Below, piece after piece: positions 24,193-33,486 of a stretch of 64,000 nucleotides of DNA (its first letter is position 1; every line of letters begins with the position of its first letter). This DNA comes from Floridanema aerugineum (GTDB lineage: Bacteria; Cyanobacteriota; Cyanobacteriia; Cyanobacteriales; Aerosakkonemataceae), in contig NZ_JBHFNQ010000146.1 in NCBI RefSeq assembly GCF_041929345.1, forward strand, positions 1-64,000, in the 5' to 3' direction. The notes under the pieces are model-generated. The model saw nothing but the letters and a program-made list of their open reading frames with translations, was not told where the DNA came from and did no database searches. Made by a program: the position numbers and the translations under genes.

Positions 24193-27100
24193 TTATTTGC
24201 TTGTGCCTTCTGCCTTTGTAATCCCGAAACTGGCGATTTTCCCAGGGTCTATTTTCCAGGTTTCTCTTTCCGATGACCTTTGGGGCGCGTCAAGTTGTCT
24301 TTCTAACAAATCTATCGATCGCACTATCTCCACTAAGTCACTTTGCAATTTTAATTCTGCTGTTTCCCCGTGACATTCGTAACAGCGCATCACCCATTCG
24401 TTCGAGTTTCCTTCCGCCTGTTTCACCGCCATTAAAATTAGATTCTCGTCTGTTAAATCTAGCAATCGACTAACCGCAGGTAAAGTTGGATTCGGATTTT
24501 CTTTTACAGAGTTTAGCACCATTACTTGTAATGGTGTATTTAATTCGTAACCCCGCCGAACTGTTTGCGCCCTTTTCCAATTTCCCCGGTGCGGATAAAG
24601 GGCATAAGTAAATTCATGTTCGCCTTTGTCTGCTTCCGGGTCGGGCCAATTCGGACTTCTTAAAAGTGTTAATCGCAGTTGATTTGGTTGACTATCATAG
24701 CCATATTTACAATCATTCAACAAGCTCACTCCGTAGTCATCTTCACTTAAGTCTGCCCAGCGTAATGCGGGAACTTCCCATTTCGCTGTTTCTCTTGGTT
24801 CTTGCGGTTTGGTTCTTCTTTGAATCGCGCCGCAAGCTATCTCGTAAGTCGCCATTTCCGCAGTTACATTCAACGGAAATGCTGCTTTGACTAAAACTTG
24901 TCTCTCTTGCCAATCTACTTTCGTGCTGATTTTTAAAATTTGCGATCGCACTGACAATTCATAATCCTGCACAAACTCCGATTTCCCGATTTTTCTCCTT
25001 ACCCGCAACCTTTGTCTAATCTCTCCCTTTTCTATCCATTCCATCGATTGCAATTGGGTTGGCGGTAAAGGTTTTTTTGCATAATTATGATCGATGTTCC
25101 AAGCATCCCAATATTGTCCACTGTCTTGGAACGCTTGCAGTTGATTTCCCTCTGTTCCTTCCAACACTTCCCTCTGATTAACCTTGTCAAAAACTCTCCT
25201 CAAATTCCCCGTTTCCTCACTCACTTCTACTCTCAGAAATTCGTTCTCCAAAACCCAATCTTTTACCCCGAAATTGTCATTTGAACTGGTTAGTTCATTT
25301 TTTGCTACTATATATATAGTATGATTAGCCGTTCTATTGCTTTCTGCTGGATTTTCCCCATCTACCAACGGCAAATCAAGCGTTTCAGCTTTCCCCGGAG
25401 ATAACCAAAAGCCTCGATAACCCACAGATGGCAGATCATGTGCGACAAAAATTAGCCTTTTTTGCCCATTTTCGGCGGCGATATCCTGGCTGGGAAGGGG
25501 TGTTCCCTCCAAGTCACAAACCTGCCACAGCGTTTCAGCAGTCGGTAAAGTGAGGGTGACGACTTCGGAACGATGCCAATTGAGAGAGTTAAACACCAGT
25601 ATCGGTAAAGCACCTGGTTTGGGTGGTTCAGGGAAGGCGATATGAGATGCGATCGCTCTCCAAGCATTCTCTAAAATTCCCCGCGCCACTGATTCAACTT
25701 CCTGCCAAGTTTGATTCGCCTCTAAAAACACTTGGTTAATCGAAGTTCCCGGCAAAATATCGTGAAATTGGTTGAACAAAACCTGCTTCCAGGCACTTTC
25801 CAATTGGGCTTTCGGATAAACCGCCCCAGTGGTTAAAGTTGCCAAACTCGCCCATAACTCCGCTTCGTACAACAACCCCTCGCACCGACGATTCGATCGC
25901 TTTTGATCTCCGTGAGTCGTATAGCAACCTCGGTGAAATTCCAAATACAACTCATCTTGCCAAACTGGAATCGACGAGTAAGGAATTGGCTGGGATTCTT
26001 GCTGTAACTGTTCGCGCAAATTCTCCAAATAACTCTCGGATTTCGTGAACTCTAGCTGCGGGAAAAACGGCGACTTTTGCCATCGCTTCGCTGTTTCCAA
26101 CATATCACGAGTTGGCCCTCCCCCATGATCGCCTACGCCCGGTAGCCAAAGGGCATTTTTCACCCCGGTTTTAATCTCCCAATCAACCGCGTAATTCGTC
26201 ATTTTAATTGGATCTATTCCCTCGCCAATTAAAGCAGACATGAAACTAAAAACTCTTGTGCCATCAGGAGATTCCCACCAAAAAGCACCGTAAGGAAATT
26301 TAGTTGTATCGTTCCAAGTCAACTTTTGAGTTACAAAATATTCAATTCCCCCAAGTTTGAGAAATTGGGGTAAAGTCGCGCAGAAACCAAAACTATCTGG
26401 CACCCAAGCTACCTTGCTCAATTGCCCAAACTTCTCTTGGAAATACAGCTGACCGTAAAGGATTTGACGAACGATCGATTCCCCGGAAATCAAATTTAAA
26501 TCCGGTTCGATCCACATCCCACCAATTACTTCCCAAACCCCCGCTTCTACCTGTTTTTTAATCTTGGCAAATAAGTCTGGTCGATGGGTTTCTATCCAGG
26601 CATATAAAGCTGGCGAAGTGTGAGAGAAAATTAAATCGGGAAAATCCTTTTGTAAATTCAGAACTGAGGTGAAAGTTCTTTGTGCCGCTAACCAAGTTTC
26701 ACTGACAGGCCATAACCAAGCCATATCTAAATGAGCATGACCTAAGAGAGAAATTTTCGTTTTGCGATCGGGAATTTCTGCCTTTAAACTTTCCCGCAAA
26801 AACTCCAAAGCAGCATCAAACTTTTCTTTGTTTGGTAGGGCTGACCAATCAATCTGCGAAATCGCATTTGCTAAAATACTTATCTTATCTCTGGCAAAAG
26901 TTTCGCAATGTTTGAGAATAACCGCTAACTCATCAGCGATAAAACTTGGTTCTAAAATTTTAGTTTGGGTCGATTCATAAACACAGCAAGCACGCATCAA
27001 TGCCCCTTGGTCATGCCCCGGACTAACTAACCGCAAAGCCACAATAATTTCCTCGCCCGGAGTTACTGAATTACTCAACAAAACTCTGGTAAAGTAATCT

Positions 27101-27510
27101 AATAAATCCCCCGCTTGCACCAACTGATTATTCACAAAAATCTGCACATCTTCCGCCCACCAAGTTAAGGCTAAACGTAAGGATAAACCTTTTAAAGGAT
27201 AGCCAGTTAAAGTTTCGGGAATTACCAATTTTTGTGCCAGCCACAAAACCTTTTTTCCAGGTTCCCAAATTACATAACCTTTATTGTTTAGTTCGACAGT
27301 AGGCGCATTTTCCCAAAAATCAGAATTTTCCAAATCAGATAAATTAAGATCTGTCGGCGAATAGCGCCAATGGGATATGATATCTACCTGCCCCAGTTGC
27401 CGTAACTTCTCTATCGCTGCTAATATCTGTTCGCTTTGAGATTGAGAATCAGAAATCTTGGCAAAATTAGTTTGCTGATTGTATAAGTTATCTTCGCTCA
27501 TCCCCATCAC
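24193..27510 (-). CDS. Alpha-mannosidase, glycoside hydrolase family 38
   Basis: A 1105-residue enzyme, the usual size of bacterial GH38 alpha-mannosidases. An N-terminal beta domain precedes the catalytic barrel. The zinc motif GHAHLDMAWLWP is at about residue 256. The nucleophile Asp lies in WVPDSFGF at about 371, and the later FHRGCYTTHGDQKRSNRRCE and QVLFNQFHDILPGTSI (zinc His-Asp) motifs are present. The C-terminal beta domains include FVAHDLPSVGYRGFW and YALYPHRGNW. It should release alpha-mannose from glycans, cytoplasmic because no signal peptide is present. ATGs at residues 1, 2 and 4 are all possible starts. It stands alone. GH38 in cyanobacteria is scattered and its natural substrate is unknown. 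Confidence 0.95.
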   Translation of the reverse strand: MMGMSEDNLYNQQTNFAKISDSQSQSEQILAAIEKLRQLGQVDIISHWRYSPTDLNLSDLENSDFWENAPTVELNNKGYVIWEPGKKVLWLAQKLVIPETLTGYPLKGLSLRLALTWWAEDVQIFVNNQLVQAGDLLDYFTRVLLSNSVTPGEEIIVALRLVSPGHDQGALMRACCVYESTQTKILEPSFIADELAVILKHCETFARDKISILANAISQIDWSALPNKEKFDAALEFLRESLKAEIPDRKTKISLLGHAHLDMAWLWPVSETWLAAQRTFTSVLNLQKDFPDLIFSHTSPALYAWIETHRPDLFAKIKKQVEAGVWEVIGGMWIEPDLNLISGESIVRQILYGQLYFQEKFGQLSKVAWVPDSFGFCATLPQFLKLGGIEYFVTQKLTWNDTTKFPYGAFWWESPDGTRVFSFMSALIGEGIDPIKMTNYAVDWEIKTGVKNALWLPGVGDHGGGPTRDMLETAKRWQKSPFFPQLEFTKSESYLENLREQLQQESQPIPYSSIPVWQDELYLEFHRGCYTTHGDQKRSNRRCEGLLYEAELWASLATLTTGAVYPKAQLESAWKQVLFNQFHDILPGTSINQVFLEANQTWQEVESVARGILENAWRAIASHIAFPEPPKPGALPILVFNSLNWHRSEVVTLTLPTAETLWQVCDLEGTPLPSQDIAAENGQKRLIFVAHDLPSVGYRGFWLSPGKAETLDLPLVDGENPAESNRTANHTIYIVAKNELTSSNDNFGVKDWVLENEFLRVEVSEETGNLRRVFDKVNQREVLEGTEGNQLQAFQDSGQYWDAWNIDHNYAKKPLPPTQLQSMEWIEKGEIRQRLRVRRKIGKSEFVQDYELSVRSQILKISTKVDWQERQVLVKAAFPLNVTAEMATYEIACGAIQRRTKPQEPRETAKWEVPALRWADLSEDDYGVSLLNDCKYGYDSQPNQLRLTLLRSPNWPDPEADKGEHEFTYALYPHRGNWKRAQTVRRGYELNTPLQVMVLNSVKENPNPTLPAVSRLLDLTDENLILMAVKQAEGNSNEWVMRCYECHGETAELKLQSDLVEIVRSIDLLERQLDAPQRSSERETWKIDPGKIASFGITKAEGTSK

Positions 27511-27664
27511 CCTTGCTCCAGAAATTAACTTAAAATTGGCGGTAGAATCAAAAAATTAGCAATATTACTGCCCGAAACCTGTATACTTTAAACTTAAAAG
27601 GGGATAGTAAAATAGTAAACCTCTTCCTGAGAGTTTCTCATCCCGCAATTCCTGTGATTGTACT

Positions 27665-29179
27665 ATGCCATCTTCCGCCGATCGCTATCGTAGTAGATTA
27701 TTCAATTTTGTATCACGACAAACCCGCCGTTGGATAGATCGCGGAGAACGTGCTACTAGACAAGTGACAGTCGCAACTGTCTGGGGAGTGCAGATTCTCG
27801 TTTATCCAATTTACCTTTTATTTCAATCTGCTAGATTGGCTGGCAAGCAATTACAACATTTTTGGCAAGGCTTAAGTACTCCCCAACCAGTTTTACAACC
27901 CCTCCCCACCGATACCCCAATTCAAAAAGTATTAGAGACAGTTCAATCTTTGGCTTTACCTGCCAATCTTTCTGATGCTCAGTTGGTAGTAAGCACTGCC
28001 AAAAGTCAGGTTTCCACCGTTGAAAATCCTAGCGTTAATCATCAGGAAATTCAGGGAATAGCTACCTTACCAGAAAATCGTCATTTAGTATTAATAGATC
28101 GGCAAAATGGAATTTTAGATATTTTAACTCAACAACAGCAACAACAGCTGAAAAAACAAATTAGTTTAGAATTAGCTGAATATTGGCATCATCAACGTTT
28201 AGTTCAAGATGCTTTGCGCCCAGGGATGTATTTACCCCCGCCAGCTAGTAGCGAAAATGCTTTACCGCCAATTCGCTTATGGCAAAAATTTATGGGTTGG
28301 ATGCAAAGGGGAAAAGTTGCTGGTGCAATTAATCTGTTTCAAGAAGAGACTTTACAACTGCATCAGGAGGTGAAAAATCGGGAGTTACAATACCGAACGC
28401 TGCAGTTAAAACAGAGAACTCAAGCGTTAAAAGAACGTCAGCAAGAGTTAAATTTCCGAACTCAAAATCAATTGGGTCTAGAATCAGAAAACCCACCTGA
28501 AGTTAATGATACATCTTTTTTGGCAAATGTCGATCGCGCGATCGCCACAATAGAAACAGGTACTCTGGTTATAGCTAATGTCCCCGGTTTTTTAATCCAT
28601 CATTCGCAAAAGTTCAGCCAGTTATTTAATACTCGATTGCCAGAGTCACTCACAGAGGAAACCAACTATTCCCCTGATTTAAAATTAAGAATTGAAGTTT
28701 TAATTAAAGCCGCCGTTGAATACTTTTTTGGTGCTAGAAAAACGTCCCAATTAACTCCTGAATCCCACCTCGCTAACGCTAATAATCAGAATTTAGAACC
28801 TAGCGATGCTGACTTTTGGTTAACGGAGTCAGATTTATTTTCCCAGCCTTTACCCCCGGCAACAAAACTGGAACAATGGGAACTTCGATCGCCAACTTCA
28901 AAAGTAATTATTCAGAAGAGAACCACTGCTAATAACTTAGTTGAAACCATTGTATTTAGTCCAGGTTCTCCGGGTGAATTGGTTGGTGGAGATCCAGAAA
29001 ATTCCCTAATAGATACTACAAATAATAATAACTCAGATTGGATAGAAATTCAAGCTACTGCCACAGGTTATATTAAACATCCTTTAGAGCAGGCATTAGA
29101 AATAGTCGATCGAACAATGTTTTTTATTGAAGAACTATTGCTAGCAATTTGGCGAGAAATTCAACAAATATTCAGATAG
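27665..29179 (+). CDS. Hypothetical protein, probably membrane-associated
   Basis: A 504-residue protein of unknown function. The N-terminus is basic (RYRSRLFNFVSRQTRRWIDR) and leads into one moderately hydrophobic stretch (VATVWGVQILVYPIYLLFQS, about residues 36-55). That stretch could sit on or in a membrane. A Gln-rich helical middle follows (LTQQQQQQLKKQISLELAEY, then LQLKQRTQALKERQQELNFR), predicting a coiled coil. The C-terminal part is acidic and loop-rich, ending WIEIQATATGYIKHPLEQAL then VDRTMFFIEELLLAIWREIQ, a conserved-looking amphipathic end. It resembles cyanobacterial conserved unknowns. Transcribed alone. Confidence 0.7.
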   Translation: MPSSADRYRSRLFNFVSRQTRRWIDRGERATRQVTVATVWGVQILVYPIYLLFQSARLAGKQLQHFWQGLSTPQPVLQPLPTDTPIQKVLETVQSLALPANLSDAQLVVSTAKSQVSTVENPSVNHQEIQGIATLPENRHLVLIDRQNGILDILTQQQQQQLKKQISLELAEYWHHQRLVQDALRPGMYLPPPASSENALPPIRLWQKFMGWMQRGKVAGAINLFQEETLQLHQEVKNRELQYRTLQLKQRTQALKERQQELNFRTQNQLGLESENPPEVNDTSFLANVDRAIATIETGTLVIANVPGFLIHHSQKFSQLFNTRLPESLTEETNYSPDLKLRIEVLIKAAVEYFFGARKTSQLTPESHLANANNQNLEPSDADFWLTESDLFSQPLPPATKLEQWELRSPTSKVIIQKRTTANNLVETIVFSPGSPGELVGGDPENSLIDTTNNNNSDWIEIQATATGYIKHPLEQALEIVDRTMFFIEELLLAIWREIQQIFR

Positions 29180-29279
29180 AATTGGGGACTCGGGACTGGA
29201 GAGGAGGGAAAGTTTCTCGTAAGGAGAGTTTTGAGTTCTCCCCCCATTTCCCCATCCCCCCATCCCCCCATCTCCTCAA

Positions 29280-31577
29280 CTAATCTGTTTCCCGAATCAC
29301 ACCTGTATCGATAAAACGGACACCGGAACCTTGGAATGGTTCAGCGCCGACATTCCAATTAAAATCGCTAACTCGGAGGACAACAGCAGCGAGTTGTAAA
29401 TCTGGGTTATAACGAATAGTAACGCCGTAAGTCCGACGACTATATTCTAAGAAAAAGTCAGTGCTGATGCTTTCTCTAGTATCCAAATTAAAAGATGATT
29501 GAAACCCGACTCTAAAAGGCCCATAAATTTGTTGAGTCAGACCAAAAGAAAGGACTCGTTCATCAACAATCCGGTCAAAAAAGAAGGGAGATAAACCTTC
29601 TAAAAACACCTTAGTGAAACGGATATTAAAAGCAGTGTAATCGAAAAATGGACGGGAGAAATGTCCGAATTGACCTTGTAAACCGATACTAAAAGTGAAA
29701 GAACTTTGGGTATCTCCACTGGTGTAAATACTAGTATTACCAGACAAAGTGGGTACTAATTGTACAAAAGGAATTACTGGATAAGGAGTATATCTTAACC
29801 CTTCGGTTGCGGTAGCTGGTAAAGGTTTACCGCGCCAAAGAAATATGCCACGACTAACATTAGCAGCAAATTGAAACCGACCTAATTGAGTGCGGGGATT
29901 CTCAAGATCAAATACAGGGGGTAATAAATCTAAGCGATCGGTATTGGCATTAATATATTGTGCGCCTAATTGATAAGTGAGATTAATTCCTGTATTTCCC
30001 AAAGTAAAAACGGGAGAAAGTAACACTGCGCCGAAAGATTGGAAAACATCTTGAAAACCTAAAGAACCATTGAATAAGCGATCGCGAAAACTGTACTCAA
30101 GAGATAAGCGATGGGGATAAGTAGTGCCAATAATTTGTTGTGCTCTTAAAGAAGCCCGAACTTTTTGTTCTGGTTCTTCCGAAAAGTCAAAATTTCTCAC
30201 AATTACCGAAGCTACAACCACAGTTCGTTCCGTTAAACTTGCGGTCATGACACTTCTTAAACCAAACAATTCTGCTGGATTACCAAAACCATTAGTAACT
30301 GCTCTTTGGAGAAAGAATTGTGGTGTTACTCGTAATCTAACTCTAGGGCCAAAAAAATAAGTTAAAGGAGCTTCAATAAACAAACCACCCCGTTCGCCAT
30401 CATCATAACCAAAACGGGCGATGGGTGGTTCGCGTTCCGTGCGATCGAACACAAAGCGCGATTGTAAAAGTGGTAGAGAAAAACCCTGATCGAAAACGAT
30501 CCGTGGTCTTACCGTATCTACCACATCCCGCAACGGGGACTCCCGTGTTAATACAGCCCGGGGCGTGCGGATTTCCAATTCTGGGGGCGAAAATGGGTCA
30601 TTAGTAAGACGAACATTGGTAGCAGTCCAACCTCTAGGGTAAAACTCCAGATTTTCCGCTTCAAAGCGGATGCGATTTACCTGACCTCTGCGACCGCTTC
30701 TGACTGCTGGTAAATTGACATTAGCCCGCCCACCGCCTACGGAAAAAGTCAAACCTTCTGCGCCTCTAACCTGCTGTGCTGGTTGGTCTTCGAGTAAGCG
30801 ATCGCTCAATGGGCGATCGACCACCAAAGCCGGATTCGCTATAGCAGTTTCCGCATCAAAAGTCAACTCCACACCACTAGTAAGGGAAAAAATTTCTCCC
30901 CGACTTCTTTGTAGGGTGCCAGTATCTTGGACAAAATTGTAAACCAACCTTTCCCCACGTAACAGTTGATTTCCGCGCCGAAAAGCCACATCACCTTCAG
31001 CGACAGTCACGCGAGTTGCCAAGTTCCCCTGTACGCGATCGGCATCGAGTACGCCACCTTGGTAACGCACCACCACATTCCCTTCTGCCGTAAAAATTTG
31101 TCTGATGATATCGAACTCTTGACGGTCTGAGGACACCTCAACAATCCCCACCAAAGCCGGAACATTGACTGGTGGGGTTGGCGACCCAATTTCAATTGGG
31201 CCAATAATCGGGGCGATATGCCCTTCCAAAGGCAAATCTAGTTCCTGGGTGATTTCTTGGGACGCAAAACTGGGGTTAGTAACTTCAGGAAAAGCCTGTT
31301 CTTGCTTCCAATCGCTAACTTCCACTTCCCGTTGTTGCGGGAGTGCCAAAGTTTGGGCTTCACCCAACAAAGCGGCGCTAGTAGCTGTACTAGCGGGAAG
31401 CGGCGCAGCATCAGGTTTTTCGGGCAAATTTGCTGAAATTTCGCTATTTTGTGCAACTTCACCGGAGTTTTTGCTCAAATCTTTTGCAGATAAAGATATA
31501 TCTGCGGGGACAAGATGTTGGGCTGGTAAATGTTGCACGATCGCAGGTGGTGTAGGTGGCAAATCTGGGTAGGGCAT
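29280..31577 (-). CDS. DUF3769 outer-membrane protein, LptD/OstA-like
   Basis: A 765-residue protein. The N-terminal 140 residues are Pro/Ala-rich and unstructured, with no clear signal peptide, so export information may lie in an N-terminal region I cannot define. At about 165-235 there is an OstA/LptA-like segment (IFTAEGNVVVRYQGGVLDAD, then VAEGDVAFRRGNQLLRGERL). From about 370 the protein is rich in amphipathic beta strands with Phe/Tyr/Arg, as in a beta barrel (FRVGFQSSFNLDTRESISTD, YGVTIRYNPDLQLAAVVLRV). This layout matches DUF3769, the cyanobacterial counterpart of LptD, which inserts lipopolysaccharide in the outer leaflet. psbI lies just upstream on the same strand, 115 bp away. Confidence 0.85.
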   Translation of the reverse strand: MPYPDLPPTPPAIVQHLPAQHLVPADISLSAKDLSKNSGEVAQNSEISANLPEKPDAAPLPASTATSAALLGEAQTLALPQQREVEVSDWKQEQAFPEVTNPSFASQEITQELDLPLEGHIAPIIGPIEIGSPTPPVNVPALVGIVEVSSDRQEFDIIRQIFTAEGNVVVRYQGGVLDADRVQGNLATRVTVAEGDVAFRRGNQLLRGERLVYNFVQDTGTLQRSRGEIFSLTSGVELTFDAETAIANPALVVDRPLSDRLLEDQPAQQVRGAEGLTFSVGGGRANVNLPAVRSGRRGQVNRIRFEAENLEFYPRGWTATNVRLTNDPFSPPELEIRTPRAVLTRESPLRDVVDTVRPRIVFDQGFSLPLLQSRFVFDRTEREPPIARFGYDDGERGGLFIEAPLTYFFGPRVRLRVTPQFFLQRAVTNGFGNPAELFGLRSVMTASLTERTVVVASVIVRNFDFSEEPEQKVRASLRAQQIIGTTYPHRLSLEYSFRDRLFNGSLGFQDVFQSFGAVLLSPVFTLGNTGINLTYQLGAQYINANTDRLDLLPPVFDLENPRTQLGRFQFAANVSRGIFLWRGKPLPATATEGLRYTPYPVIPFVQLVPTLSGNTSIYTSGDTQSSFTFSIGLQGQFGHFSRPFFDYTAFNIRFTKVFLEGLSPFFFDRIVDERVLSFGLTQQIYGPFRVGFQSSFNLDTRESISTDFFLEYSRRTYGVTIRYNPDLQLAAVVLRVSDFNWNVGAEPFQGSGVRFIDTGVIRETD

Positions 31578-31692
31578 TTTTCACCCCAACGAAGCGAACG
31601 AACAAACCAGACGCACAGCCCCAACCGCATAAATAGCTGTGAGGGCGAGGAAAACCCCGCCCAGACAAGCTAGGAGGTAGATTAACTTCGTA

Positions 31693-31809
31693 TTATTCCA
31701 AATCGCGACGTTTGGGGTTACGAGAAGGATCATTAGAGAGGAATCCAAAGACGAATAGTAAGACAAAGAAGGCAACGACAACATTGACAACAACTTTAAG
31801 GGTGAACAT
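31693..31809 (-). CDS. psbI: Photosystem II reaction centre protein PsbI
   Basis: A 38-residue protein found on the complement: MFTLKVVVNVVVAFFVLLFV, then FGFLSNDPSRNPKRRDLE. A single membrane helix is followed by the invariant FGFLS-DPSRNP-R-DLE tail of PsbI. PsbI binds D1 early in photosystem II assembly. It has its own upstream region (31810-32085 contains a REP-like palindrome) and lies in the same orientation as the LptD-like gene. Confidence 0.95.
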   Translation of the reverse strand: MFTLKVVVNVVVAFFVLLFVFGFLSNDPSRNPKRRDLE

Positions 31810-31909
31810 TACAGTATCTCCAGAAGGTGTGAACAGCCGAACCTATCGGTCAACTAGGTAAGACAGTTCTCTATAATACCGAAAGATGGTTCCTTTTTTT
31901 CACTTCAGT

Positions 31910-31969
31910 TAGGGATTGGGGATTAGGGATTGGGGATTAGGGTAGGGGCGATTCATGAATCGCCCCTAC
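31910..31969. repeat. Repeat tract and REP-like palindrome upstream of psbI
   Basis: GGGATTGGGGATTAGGGATTG-type heptamer-like tract (units GGGATTA/GGGATTG) from about 31910, then the palindrome GTAGGGGCGATTCATGAATC/GCCCCTAC at 31942-31969. The latter is related to the one after the kinase gene at 9720-9747. Confidence 0.8.
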
Positions 31970-32085
31970 GACTGGGGAGGAGGGAGAAACTCCTCGCCAG
32001 AAATGACTTTACCTGCGATGCTTTGTTCCCGATGACTGGAAGCTGTCCAAACTTTATTTAACACTGTGGATAAAACTGAAAAAAT

Positions 32086-32550
32086 ATGACTATTTATTTT
32101 TACAGCACTCGTGGCACTTATGGTTGTTTCTCCAATTTTTCGCCTCACGGATTTGAATTAGATGGAATTTATTGGGCAACAAGCGAACATTATTTTCAAG
32201 CCCAAAAGTTTGCCGGAACACCTCATTGTGAACAAATCCGCCAGGTAAAAACCCCCAAAGATGCTGCCAAAATGGGACGTGACAGAAAACGTCCTTTGCG
32301 TTCTGACTGGGAACAAGTCAAAGAAGAGATCATGCGAAAAGCCGTCTTAAAAAAATTTCAAACTCATGCAGATATTCAGGAAGTTTTACTTTCAACAGGT
32401 GAAGAAGAAATAGTAGAAAACTCACCAATTGATTACTATTGGGGTTGTGGCGCTGATGGTAGTGGAAAAAATAGATTAGGAGTAATTTTAATGGAAGTTA
32501 GACAAATAATTCGCAATAATCTCGAAAAAACCTCCACCTCCCAACAATAA
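32086..32550 (+). CDS. NADAR family protein (YbiA-like)
   Basis: A 154-residue single NADAR domain: FYSTRGTYGCFSNFSPHGFE at the start, WATSEHYFQAQKFAG, DAAKMGRDRKRPLRSDWEQV, and the end motifs WGCGADGSGKNRLGVILMEV. The E in SEHYFQAQK and the W-G motif form the catalytic pocket. Known YbiA-type proteins hydrolyse N-glycosides: they remove damaged riboflavin-pathway intermediates, and some act on ADP-ribose or reverse ADP-ribosylation of guanine. Which one applies here cannot be told. It is followed by a CATCTGTG repeat and rsmE. Confidence 0.93.
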   Translation: MTIYFYSTRGTYGCFSNFSPHGFELDGIYWATSEHYFQAQKFAGTPHCEQIRQVKTPKDAAKMGRDRKRPLRSDWEQVKEEIMRKAVLKKFQTHADIQEVLLSTGEEEIVENSPIDYYWGCGADGSGKNRLGVILMEVRQIIRNNLEKTSTSQQ

Positions 32551-32560
32551 AGATAACGCT

Positions 32561-32670
32561 AACATCTGTGTGCATCTGTGTGCATCTGTGGATATCTGTG
32601 GTTAAAAAAATCCTCAATTTTTGACTCCCACCAACAACCTTCATAAACCATCTGCGTTTATCTGCGTTTT
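32561..32670. repeat. Dispersed ~10-bp tandem repeat (CATCTGTG family), two blocks
   Basis: Block one, 32561-32602: four CATCTGTGTG-type units ending in TGGTTAAAAAAA. Block two, 32648-32670: CATCTGCGTTTATCTGCGTT, reaching the rsmE start. These are in the inverse orientation to the copies at 23382 and 42331. Confidence 0.85.
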
Positions 32671-32673
32671 AAA

Positions 32674-33384
32674 ATGACTCAACTCCAAAGGGTAACAATT
32701 TCCCCAACCCAAATCCAAAACCAACAAATCACCCTAACACCAGAACAATATCATTATTTAAGTCGAGTATTACGCTTACAAAAAGACGATCGCTTCATCG
32801 CCATGAACGGACAGGGAGAATGGTGGTTAGCTAAACTCGTAAATCAACAAGCAGAAATTCTCGAAACGATCGCAATTAAAACCGAATTACCTATTTCAGT
32901 TACCCTAATCATAGCCTTACCGAAAAATGGATTTGATGAAGTAGTCAAACAAACAACGGAATTAGGAGTAACTAAAATTATGCCAGTACTTAGCGATCGG
33001 ACCCTCCTAAAACCCAGCCCGCAAAAGATCGATCGTTGGCGACGCATTGCCACCGAAGCAGCCGAACAATCAGAACGGCAAATAGTTACTGAAATCTTGG
33101 AACCAATCCCATTTAAAAATAGCTTTTCCTTAGTTAATGGAGCAAAATATATTTGTTATGCCAGGGGAAACTCACCCCATTTACTTAATTATTTAACCCC
33201 ATCTCCCGACACAGGAATTACCATAGCAACAGGGCCCGAAGGAGGATGGACAGAGAGGGAAATACTTGAAGCTCGCGCCGCCGAATTTCAAACCGTATCA
33301 TTAGGAAAGCGTATCCTCACCGCAACACTCGCCCCAATAGTTGCCCTTTCCCTAGTAGCAGCAACCGCAGAAGCTGCTAGCTAG
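32674..33384 (+). CDS. rsmE: 16S rRNA (uracil-1498-N3)-methyltransferase
   Basis: A 236-residue SPOUT-fold methyltransferase of the RsmE type. An N-terminal PUA-like part is seen (YHYLSRVLRLQKDDRFIAMN). The catalytic part shows IALPKNGFDEVVKQTTELGV, PVLSDRTLLKP, RIATEAAEQSERQIVTEILE, IATGPEGGWTEREI and the knot SLGKRILTATLAPIVAL. It methylates U1498 of 16S rRNA using S-adenosylmethionine. Usually the knot reads LGxRILRxETA; here TATLAP replaces it, a mild variation. It stands alone and is followed by a palindrome. Confidence 0.93.
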   Translation: MTQLQRVTISPTQIQNQQITLTPEQYHYLSRVLRLQKDDRFIAMNGQGEWWLAKLVNQQAEILETIAIKTELPISVTLIIALPKNGFDEVVKQTTELGVTKIMPVLSDRTLLKPSPQKIDRWRRIATEAAEQSERQIVTEILEPIPFKNSFSLVNGAKYICYARGNSPHLLNYLTPSPDTGITIATGPEGGWTEREILEARAAEFQTVSLGKRILTATLAPIVALSLVAATAEAAS

Positions 33385-33391
33385 ATTCCCT

Positions 33392-33424
33392 AGATCCCCG
33401 ACTTCTTTAAGAAGTGGGGGATCT
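33392..33424. repeat. Palindrome AGATCCCCGACTTC (second copy)
   Basis: Same element as after mutL (13493-13526), with one mismatch in the stem and loop TTTAA. It lies 7 bp after rsmE, exactly the offset seen after mutL. Confidence 0.8.
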
Positions 33425-33486
33425 CAATCCAGTAGAAAAGGGAATTATTAGATTGGAGAGGTTATAAAAAAGGTTTTCAGGGAAAA

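Noticed and set aside
31581..31692. Hydrophobic frame after psbI (IYLLACLGGVFLALTAIYAV)
   Set aside because: It looks like a small membrane protein but has no start codon between the psbI frame and the hydrophobic stretch; kept out as unsupported.
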